Assembly (NCBI GenBank): GCA_007134115.1
Contig: SLLK01000171.1
Location: 1 to 5,393, forward strand
Direction: 5' to 3'
Origin: Gammaproteobacteria bacterium
Lineage (GTDB): Bacteria > Pseudomonadota > Gammaproteobacteria > UBA5335 > SLRW01
DNA: 5,393 bases
Made by a program: the position numbers and the translations under genes. This document shows, in pieces, positions 1-5,047 of this stretch. The notes beneath the pieces were generated by a model. It was not told where the DNA came from. It saw only the letters and a program-made list of their open reading frames with translations, and searched no databases. The first letter of the stretch is position 1, and each line of letters opens with the position of its first letter.

Positions 1-3
1 ATC

Positions 4-79
<76 letters not shown>

Positions 80-92
80 GCATTCAGGCGAG

Positions 93-118
93 CAAAGCGC
101 GGCACATGCCGCGCTTTG
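93..118 (-). other. Perfect 12-bp hairpin between tRNA-His and tRNA-Lys
   Basis: A perfect inverted repeat: 93-104 (CAAAGCGCGGCA) pairs with 107-118 (TGCCGCGCTTTG) around a central CA. In RNA the stem would be about 11 bp with a 4-nt loop. It fills much of the 45-base spacer between tRNA-His and tRNA-Lys. On the minus strand the descending arm ends in CTTTG and is followed by CTCGCC, so there is no true U-tract. It could be a weak terminator or attenuator lowering tRNA-Lys output, or a processing signal. The structure is certain; the role is inferred. Confidence 0.55.
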
Positions 119-124
119 GATATA

Positions 125-201
125 TGGGGTGGACGATGGGATTCGAACCCACGACCGCCGGAATCACAATCCGGAGCTCTACCTACTGAGCTACGCCCAC
201 C
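125..201 (-). tRNA. tRNA-His (anticodon GTG)
   Basis: This is a complete tRNA gene of 77 nt, counting the encoded G at -1 and the encoded CCA. The acceptor stem GTGGGCG pairs with CGTCCAC, including one G-U pair. The extra 5' G (plus position 201) faces discriminator C73 (plus 128), which is the identity feature of bacterial tRNA-His and normally comes from the gene itself. The anticodon loop TTGTGAT lies in the stem CCGGA/TCCGG and gives anticodon GTG (plus 165-167), reading CAC and CAU. The T loop is TTCGAAT. It is third in the cluster, 58 bases after tRNA-Arg. Confidence 0.97.
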
Positions 202-259
202 ATAGTGAACTTGTGTACCAGAACCCGGGCCGCGTCCGGCGCAACCCGCGTCCCGCAAA

Positions 260-336
260 TGGCGCGCTTGGCAGGACTCGAACCTGCAACCGTCGGCTTA
301 GAAGGCCGATGCTCTATCCGGTTGAGCTACAAGCGC
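260..336 (-). tRNA. tRNA-Arg (anticodon TCT)
   Basis: This is a complete 77-nt tRNA gene. The acceptor stem GCGCTTG pairs with CAAGCGC, followed by discriminator G and an encoded CCA (plus 260-262). The anticodon loop CTTCTAA lies in the stem TCGGC/GCCGA. The anticodon is TCT (plus 300-302), which reads AGA and can wobble to AGG, codons that are rare in GC-rich genomes. The T loop is TTCGAGT. It follows tRNA-Pro after a 32-base spacer with no promoter or terminator that I can see, so the two should share a transcript. Confidence 0.97.
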
Positions 337-368
337 CCGGGATAGCAGCGTTGTCCTCATGATCTCTT

Positions 369-445
369 TGGTCGGGGTAGAGGGATTCGAACCCCCGACT
401 TCCTGCTCCCAAAGCAGGCGCGCTACCAGACTGCGCCATACCCCG
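369..445 (-). tRNA. tRNA-Pro (anticodon TGG)
   Basis: This is a complete 77-nt tRNA gene and the first of the cluster in the direction of transcription. The acceptor stem CGGGGTA pairs with TACCCCG, followed by discriminator A and an encoded CCA (plus 369-371). The anticodon loop TTTGGGA lies in the stem CCTGC/GCAGG and gives anticodon TGG (plus 409-411), reading CCA and other CCN codons by wobble. The T arm is GGGGG/CCCTC around TTCGAAT, with one G-U pair. Its 5' end lies about 50 bases downstream of the expected transcription start of the promoter at 506-534. Confidence 0.97.
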
Positions 446-505
446 ATAAAAACCGGCCCGGCAAAAACGGCACGCGCCTGTGCCTGCTCCCGCGCAAGGG
501 CGAAA

Positions 506-534
506 ATGATACGTCGCGCGCCGCCGCAGGTCAA
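506..534 (-). promoter_or_regulatory. Sigma-70-type promoter for the tRNA cluster
   Basis: On the minus strand, TTGACC (534-529) and TATCAT (511-506) are separated by exactly 17 bases. They match the -35 consensus at 5 of 6 positions and the -10 at 5 of 6. Transcription should start near 495-499 and give a leader of about 50 nt before tRNA-Pro. The bases after the -10 (TTTCGCCCTTG) include a short GC-rich discriminator, as in stable-RNA promoters under stringent control. No AT-rich UP element is visible upstream. The assignment rests on consensus, spacing and position. Confidence 0.7.
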
Positions 535-556
535 CGAGCAGCGGACCGCCGCCGCC

Positions 557-585
557 TTGAGCCCGGCCCCGGCAAATGCGAGAAT
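557..585 (+). promoter_or_regulatory. Candidate folD promoter
   Basis: TTGAGC (557-562) and GAGAAT (580-585) lie 17 bases apart on the plus strand, each matching the sigma-70 consensus at 4 of 6 positions. The start point would fall near 592, giving a folD leader of about 55 nt. It faces away from the tRNA promoter, and the two -35 boxes are 22 bases apart. It is the best candidate in this GC-rich stretch but a modest match. I see nothing else in the rest of 446-645. Confidence 0.35.
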
Positions 586-645
586 CGCGGGCTGCGACGG
601 CACGCGCAGGCGAGCCGACCCCTGATGCATCTCACCGGGATACAG

Positions 646-1509
646 ATGAGCGCCCAACTGATTGACGGCAAGGCCATCGCCGCGGAACATCGCGAGCGCT
701 TGCGTGAGCGTATTGCGAAACTGGTCGCCGACGGCAAACCGGCGCCGTCGCTCGCCGTGGTTCTGGTCGGCGCCGACCCGGCGTCCGAAGTCTATGTCCG
801 CAACAAGCGCCGCGCCTGTGAACAGGCCGGGATCATTTCCCGATCCTGGAACCTGGCGGCCGACACGCCGGCAGAGGAACTGCTTTCTCTCATCGATCAG
901 CTCAACCGGGACGACGCCGTCGACGGTATTCTGGTGCAACTGCCGCTACCCGCGCATATTGATCCCGAGACGGTGATCGAGCGCATTGACCCGGCGAAAG
1001 ATGTGGATGGCTTCCATCCGTACAATATGGGCCGGCTGGTACAGCGCATCCCCAAACTGCGCCCGTGTACCCCGCTGGGCATCATGACACTGCTGGAGAG
1101 TACCGGGCGTGACCTGCACGGCCTCAATGGCGTGGTCGTCGGCGCTTCCAATATCGTTGGCCGGCCGATGGCCCTGGAGTTGCTGCTGGGCGGCGTCACT
1201 ACCACGGTTTGCCATCGTTTCACGCACGACCTTCAGGCCCAGGTGGAACGCGCCGAGGTGGTCGTCGCCGCGGTGGGCCGGCCGGGGCTGGTGCGCGGCG
1301 AATGGATACGCCCCGGCGCCATCGTCATTGACGTCGGCATCACCCGCAATGCGGACGGCAAGCTGGAAGGCGACGTTGAGTTCGGCCCGGCCGCCGAACG
1401 GGCGGACTGGATCACACCGGTACCCGGCGGCGTGGGCCCCATGACCGTCGCGATGCTGCTGCAAAATACCGTTCAGGCCTATATGACGCGGCGCGGCCTC
1501 AGCGCCTGA
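646..1509 (+). CDS. folD: FolD, bifunctional methylenetetrahydrofolate dehydrogenase / methenyltetrahydrofolate cyclohydrolase
   Basis: This cytoplasmic one-carbon enzyme oxidises 5,10-methylene-tetrahydrofolate to the 5,10-methenyl form using NADP+, then hydrolyses it to 10-formyl-tetrahydrofolate for purine synthesis and Met-tRNA formylation. From the ATG at 646 the protein has 287 residues, against about 288 in E. coli. The motif YVRNKRRACE puts Tyr50 and the catalytic Lys54 at the E. coli positions. Asp121 lies in DVDGFHPYN, the dinucleotide-binding GASNIVGRP is at 166-174, and the signature PGGVGPMTV is at 260-268. An ATG at 625 would add seven residues, but it has no ribosome-binding site and no counterpart in the family. 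The 646 start has only a weak GGGA upstream. The gene diverges from the tRNA cluster and converges on cysS with 27 bases between stop codons. No clear terminator is visible. Identification is secure. Confidence 0.97.
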   Translation: MSAQLIDGKAIAAEHRERLRERIAKLVADGKPAPSLAVVLVGADPASEVYVRNKRRACEQAGIISRSWNLAADTPAEELLSLIDQLNRDDAVDGILVQLPLPAHIDPETVIERIDPAKDVDGFHPYNMGRLVQRIPKLRPCTPLGIMTLLESTGRDLHGLNGVVVGASNIVGRPMALELLLGGVTTTVCHRFTHDLQAQVERAEVVVAAVGRPGLVRGEWIRPGAIVIDVGITRNADGKLEGDVEFGPAAERADWITPVPGGVGPMTVAMLLQNTVQAYMTRRGLSA

Positions 1510-1536
1510 GCCTTGCCGCCCGGAACAACCGCCGGT

Positions 1537-2931
1537 TTATTGACGGCGCCACCGGGTGCCTTCTGGCCCGTCCTCCAGCTCTATACCGCGCGCCACCAGT
1601 TCATCACGAATGCGATCCGCCTCGGCAAAGTCGCGCTGCTTGCGCGCTGCCACCCGTGCCGCCACCAGCGACTCGATTTCGGCATCATCGTCAGCCGTCG
1701 ACGTGCCGCCGCCCTGCAGATAGCCTTCCGGATCCCGTTGCAACAGCCCCAGGGGCTCGGCCAGGCGTCGCAGGCCACTGGCCAGAACGGCGGCGTCTGA
1801 CGGCGATTTATCACGCAACCGATTGATCTCGCGCGCCATATCGAAGAGCACCGAGAGCGCCCGGGGCGTGTTGAAATCATCATCCATGGCCTCGGTAAAA
1901 CGCCCGGCCCATGGCTGCGGCAAGTCCCCATCGACGGATGGCAAACCGCGCAGCGCGATATACAACCGTCGCAGGGACACCGACGCGCTATCCAGATTGG
2001 CATCGGAGTAATTCAGCGGGCTGCGGTAGTGACTGTTGACGATGAAGAAACGCACCACTTCGGCATCGTAGTGCTGCAATACGTCACGAATGGTAAAAAA
2101 ATTGCCCAGTGACTTGGACATCTTTTCATCGTCGATTTGCACAAAGCCGTTATGCATCCACATCTGCGCGAAGTCATCGCCCGTCGCCGCACAGGACTGG
2201 GCAATCTCGTTCTCGTGATGCGGAAACTTGAGGTCCAGACCACCGCCGTGAATATCAAAGCGGTTGCCCAGGCATTGCGTGGACATCGCCGAGCACTCGA
2301 TGTGCCAGCCCGGACGGCCCGCGCCCCAGGGCGAATCCCAGCATGGTTCACCGGCCTTGGCTGCCTTCCACAGCACAAAATCCAGTGGATCCTGCTTGGC
2401 TTCATCGATCTCTACCCGCGAGCCCGCCCGCAGGTCTTCCAGCCGCTTGCCCGACAGCCGGCCGTAGCCCTCGAAACGGCTGACGTCGTAGTACACGTCG
2501 CCGTTGTCGGCCCGGTAAGCATAGCCGCGCTCCAGCAGACGACCGATCATGTCCAGGATGGCGTCCATGTGCACCGTGGCGCGGGGTTCATGATCCGGCG
2601 GCAGTACGCCCAGGGCAGCGCAGTCTTCCTGCATGGCGCGCGTGAATTCGTCGGTCAGTGCCTGCCACGAACGCTGGCTTTCCTGCGCACGGCGGATAAT
2701 CTTGTCGTCTATATCCGTGATATTGCGCACGTAGGTGACCTTGTAGCCAAGATGGCGCAGATAACGGGCGACCACGTCGAACACCACCAGCACCCGGGCG
2801 TGACCCACGTGGCAGTAGTCGTAGACGGTGACGCCGCACACGTACATGCCGACATGCGGCGGCGCCAGTGGCGAGAATACTTCCCGGTTGCCGGTGAGGC
2901 TGTTGTGGATTCGTAACATGGGTTCAGACAT
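1537..2931 (-). CDS. cysS: Cysteinyl-tRNA synthetase (CysRS)
   Basis: This class I aminoacyl-tRNA synthetase charges tRNA-Cys with cysteine using ATP in the cytoplasm. The 464-residue product is close to the 461 of E. coli, and landmarks are shifted by four: the HIGH motif is HVGH at 41-44 and KMSKS is at 270-274. The zinc ligands that select cysteine are all present: Cys32, Cys213, His238 (in FPHHENEIAQ) and Glu242. Other family blocks include RNITDIDDKII (69-79) and GRPGWHIECSAM (205-216), and the protein ends in EDGPEGTRWRRQ. The start at 2931 lies 6 bases after the gltX stop, which suggests one operon and perhaps translational coupling. An in-frame ATG at 2919 (MLRIHN) aligns better with the E. 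coli N-terminus. Neither start has a good Shine-Dalgarno sequence, so a length of 464 or 460 is open. The gene is intact. Confidence 0.97.
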   Translation of the reverse strand: MSEPMLRIHNSLTGNREVFSPLAPPHVGMYVCGVTVYDYCHVGHARVLVVFDVVARYLRHLGYKVTYVRNITDIDDKIIRRAQESQRSWQALTDEFTRAMQEDCAALGVLPPDHEPRATVHMDAILDMIGRLLERGYAYRADNGDVYYDVSRFEGYGRLSGKRLEDLRAGSRVEIDEAKQDPLDFVLWKAAKAGEPCWDSPWGAGRPGWHIECSAMSTQCLGNRFDIHGGGLDLKFPHHENEIAQSCAATGDDFAQMWMHNGFVQIDDEKMSKSLGNFFTIRDVLQHYDAEVVRFFIVNSHYRSPLNYSDANLDSASVSLRRLYIALRGLPSVDGDLPQPWAGRFTEAMDDDFNTPRALSVLFDMAREINRLRDKSPSDAAVLASGLRRLAEPLGLLQRDPEGYLQGGGTSTADDDAEIESLVAARVAARKQRDFAEADRIRDELVARGIELEDGPEGTRWRRQ

Positions 2932-2937
2932 CCGTGG

Positions 2938-4329
2938 TCAGAGTGCGCATCGCTGCAAACGCCGCGTCACGGTAGTGGTGGGCAGCAAATCAAACAGGGT
3001 GGCAAAATCAGGGCCGTCCCCGACCCCGGTCAATGCCAGCCGCAGCGGATGAAAGAAGCCGCGGCCTTTGGCCCCGGTGGCTTCCCGCACTTCAGCGGCC
3101 ATCGCCTTGACGTCCGGCCCGTGGCGCTCAAAGGCGGCCAGGGCCGCGCTGAAGAAGGCCGTGTCGGCGGCGCCCAGTGCCGCATCCGGCGACGGATCGT
3201 CGCCATGAACAATCTCTGCCCAGCGCGCCGCATCTTCAGGGAACAACACGTTGGGTTGCACGGCGCGCAGAAAAGCCGCCTGCTCGGCGGGCGCCACCCA
3301 GGGCGCCACCGCCTCACCCAGCCACGCCAACAGTGCGTCGGGCGCCAGGGCATGCGCCGCCAGTCTTTGCCAGTGCCGCAGATGGGCGTCATCGAAGCGC
3401 GCCGGCGAACGCCCCAGGCGGGATACATCGAAGTGGCGAGCCAGCGCCTCCAGCGACAACAGGGCTTCTTCTTCCAGCGTGTGCCCCAGACGCGCCAGGG
3501 CGTTGAGCACGGCGACCGGCAGGTAGCCGGCGACGCGCAGATCATCCAGTGAGGCACGGCCATGGCGTTTGGACAAGGGCGCACCGTCTTCACCCACCAG
3601 CAACCCCATATGGCCGTACACCGGCTGCGGCAACTCCAGCGCCTCCAGCAGCATGATCTGGCGTGGCGTATTGGTCACATGGTCCTCGCCCCGCAACACA
3701 TGCGTGACGCCCATCAGCGCGTCGTCCAGCGCATTGCAGAAGAAGAATGCCGGCGTGCCATCCGTGCGCCGCACGATGAAATCACCGATATCGTCACTGG
3801 CGAACACCTGTTCGCCGCGCACCATATCCGTGAACTTCACCTGTTCGCCGGGCGGCACACGAAACCGCCAGGCGGCCGGTTCACCCGCCGCCAGGCGGCG
3901 GCGGGCTTCGTCGACGTCCAGTCCCGCACACTTGCCGTCATAGCGCGGCGGACGCCCGGCGTTCATCTGGCGCTGGCGGGATCGCTCCAGCTCAGCGGCG
4001 GAACAGAAGCACGGATAGACACGCCCGGCCTGCTCCAGCCTGTCGTAATGCTCGGCATACACGGCCTCCCGCGCCGATTGCTGCCACGGACCGCCTTCGG
4101 TACCGGGCCCTTCGTCCCAGTCCATCCCCAGCCAGCGCAAGTCGTCCTGCACGGCGGCCACGAACGCCGGCTGGCTGCGCTGCTGGTCGGTATCCTCGAT
4201 ACGCAGCAAAAAGCGTCCGTCCCCGGCGCGGGCCAGCAGGTAGTTGAACAGGGCGGTACGCACATTGCCCAGGTGCAAATGCCCGGTGGGGCTGGGCGCA
4301 AAACGCGTACGAGTGGCAGATGCGGTCAT
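2938..4329 (-). CDS. gltX: Glutamyl-tRNA synthetase (GluRS), in the slot beside cysS
   Basis: This class I synthetase attaches glutamate to tRNA-Glu. From the ATG at 4329 it has 463 residues (E. coli 471). FAPSPTGHLHLGN carries the HIGH-type motif HLGN (19-22), followed by LLRIEDTD (41-48), VRRTDGTPAFF (186-196), RGEDHVTNTPRQI (213-225) and the KMSKS counterpart LSKRHG (252-257). GluRS rather than GlnRS is supported by PSPTG, the LSKRHG form and the alpha-helical C-terminal half. The zinc-type site keeps Cys107, Cys109 and Cys134 at E. coli spacing, but the fourth ligand position (136) is Gly, not His. Other in-frame ATGs lie at 4338 and 4368; none has a clear ribosome-binding site, and 4329 fits the family N-terminus best. 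It is probably the first gene of the gltX-cysS operon. It could be the only GluRS or a second copy with different tRNA specificity; the window cannot tell. Confidence 0.95.
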   Translation of the reverse strand: MTASATRTRFAPSPTGHLHLGNVRTALFNYLLARAGDGRFLLRIEDTDQQRSQPAFVAAVQDDLRWLGMDWDEGPGTEGGPWQQSAREAVYAEHYDRLEQAGRVYPCFCSAAELERSRQRQMNAGRPPRYDGKCAGLDVDEARRRLAAGEPAAWRFRVPPGEQVKFTDMVRGEQVFASDDIGDFIVRRTDGTPAFFFCNALDDALMGVTHVLRGEDHVTNTPRQIMLLEALELPQPVYGHMGLLVGEDGAPLSKRHGRASLDDLRVAGYLPVAVLNALARLGHTLEEEALLSLEALARHFDVSRLGRSPARFDDAHLRHWQRLAAHALAPDALLAWLGEAVAPWVAPAEQAAFLRAVQPNVLFPEDAARWAEIVHGDDPSPDAALGAADTAFFSAALAAFERHGPDVKAMAAEVREATGAKGRGFFHPLRLALTGVGDGPDFATLFDLLPTTTVTRRLQRCAL

Positions 4330-4375
4330 GGCGGGCATCTTAACGGAAAGCACCGGGCCGACCAACACGGGCGCA

Positions 4376-4404
4376 TATATCAGTCACAAACAGCCACCCG
4401 TGAA
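4376..4404 (-). promoter_or_regulatory. Candidate gltX-cysS promoter
   Basis: On the minus strand, TTCACG (4404-4399) and GATATA (4381-4376) are 17 bases apart and match the sigma-70 consensus at 4 and 3 of 6 positions. An alternative -10, TATATG (4379-4374), matches at 4 of 6 but needs a 19-base spacer. The start point would be near 4368, about 40 bases ahead of gltX, and would exclude the ATG at 4368 as the start. The AT-rich core is striking in this GC-rich DNA, but the match is weak. Confidence 0.3.
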
Positions 4405-4428
4405 ATACAACCCAAACCGCCGTATCAT
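4400..4428 (+). promoter_or_regulatory. Candidate promoter for the cyclophilin-lpxH pair
   Basis: GTGAAA (4400-4405) and TATCAT (4423-4428) are separated by 17 bases on the plus strand, matching the sigma-70 consensus at 4 and 5 of 6 positions. The -10 is identical to that of the tRNA promoter. The start point would lie near 4435, about 26 bases before the isomerase start codon. The -35 box overlaps the candidate gltX -35 on the other strand, and the -10 sits inside an inverted repeat at 4419-4434. Confidence 0.45.
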
Positions 4429-4434
4429 GACGGC
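4419..4434. repeat. Operator-like inverted repeat over the -10 box
   Basis: GCCGT (4419-4423) and ACGGC (4430-4434) form a 5-bp inverted repeat around the 6-base centre ATCATG. The dyad covers the -10 box of the candidate promoter at 4400-4428, a typical place for a repressor site. It is short and does not match any operator I recognise, so it may be chance. Confidence 0.25.
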
Positions 4435-4437
4435 CTG

Positions 4438-4464
4438 ATGAAACCACCCGGACACCACACATGA
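4438..4464 (+). other. Possible 8-codon leader reading frame overlapping the isomerase start
   Basis: ATG at 4438 opens a frame of eight sense codons (MKPPGHHT) that ends in TGA at 4462-4464. The stop overlaps the isomerase start codon as ATGA (4461-4464), the usual geometry of translational coupling. If transcription starts near 4435, this ATG would be almost at the 5' end of the mRNA, so it would have to be read leaderless. There is no protein-level support, and a chance overlap is quite possible. Confidence 0.2.
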
Positions 4465-5033
4465 CCTCTTCCCTGCTTGCCCTGACCATGGCACTCGCCG
4501 GCGCCACTACAGCCACGGCTGAGGACCGCGCCCCGCAAGTCATACTCGAAACCACCATGGGCACGATCACCATCGAGCTCACGCCCGAGCTGACACCGGC
4601 CACGGTGGACAACTTTCTGGCCTACGTCGACGACGATTTCTACACCGGCCTGATCTTTCACCGGGTCATCGACGGCTTTGTCGCACAGGGTGGCGGCGTG
4701 GATACCGACTACCAGCCCCGCGCGGGCCGGGCGCCGGTCATCAACGAAGCGGCTGCCGGCGAGTCGAACAGCCGTGGCACCATTGCCATGGCGCGCACCA
4801 GCGACCCGAATTCGGCCACTTCGCAGTTCTTTATCAATCTGCGCGACAATACCGCCCTGGACGCGCGCGCCGGCGAAGCCGGCTATACCGTGTTCGGGCG
4901 CGTGGTGGACGGCATGGACGTGGTCGATGCCATGGCCGCAGTGCCCACCGGCGCCGCCGGCCCGTTCCGCTCGGATGCCCCGCGCGAACCCATCGTGATC
5001 ACCGGCGCCAGTCGCGTCACCGCCGGGCAATGA
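4461..5033 (+). CDS. Cyclophilin-type peptidyl-prolyl cis-trans isomerase, probably periplasmic
   Basis: Cyclophilins speed cis-trans isomerisation of X-Pro bonds during protein folding. The 190-residue product has a single cyclophilin domain at about 26-186. FHRVIDGFVAQGG carries the active-site residues corresponding to Arg55, Phe60 and Gln63 of human CypA (Arg68, Phe73, Gln76 here). Further family blocks are RGTIAMARTSDPNSATSQFF (105-124) and VFGRVVDGMDVVDAM. Residues 1-20 look like a signal peptide: a hydrophobic run LLALTMALAGA, then ATA-ED with likely cleavage after Ala20. Its N-terminus has no Lys or Arg, which is unusual. No in-frame start lies between the ATG at 4461 and an upstream stop at 4428. 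No good ribosome-binding site is seen. The gene is in the position of ppiB in related genomes, but the leader suggests a periplasmic, PpiA-like location, so I give no symbol. It probably shares a transcript with lpxH. Confidence 0.93.
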   Translation: MTSSLLALTMALAGATTATAEDRAPQVILETTMGTITIELTPELTPATVDNFLAYVDDDFYTGLIFHRVIDGFVAQGGGVDTDYQPRAGRAPVINEAAAGESNSRGTIAMARTSDPNSATSQFFINLRDNTALDARAGEAGYTVFGRVVDGMDVVDAMAAVPTGAAGPFRSDAPREPIVITGASRVTAGQ

Positions 5034-5047
5034 TGACCTGAACCGAC

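Noticed and set aside
119..147. Possible separate promoter for tRNA-Lys (TATATC at 124-119 with TTCGAA at 147-142)
   Set aside because: The -35 match is 3 of 6 and lies in the conserved T arm of tRNA-His, so its sequence is explained by tRNA structure.
230..254. Repeated CCGCGTCC in the tRNA-Arg to tRNA-His spacer
   Set aside because: Two 8-base copies in GC-rich DNA are too short to support a repeat element or attachment site.
129..362. Plus-strand frames across the tRNA cluster that resemble short 'hypothetical proteins'
   Set aside because: Peptides such as GRTRTCNRRLRR come from translating tRNA genes in antisense, a common annotation error.
298..939. 213-codon minus-strand frame spanning tRNA-Arg, tRNA-Pro and the start of folD
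   Set aside because: It runs through two tRNA genes and the tRNA promoter and is antisense to folD, so it is not a real gene.
2137..2916. 259-codon open frame on the plus strand opposite cysS
   Set aside because: cysS is conserved through this whole stretch, and the antisense product resembles no known protein family that I can recognise. It is a reading-frame shadow.
3562..4464. 300-codon open frame on the plus strand opposite gltX
   Set aside because: It lies antisense to a well-conserved gltX, shows no recognisable domain, and long spurious frames are expected opposite GC-rich coding DNA. Only its last few codons are mentioned, as the possible leader frame.
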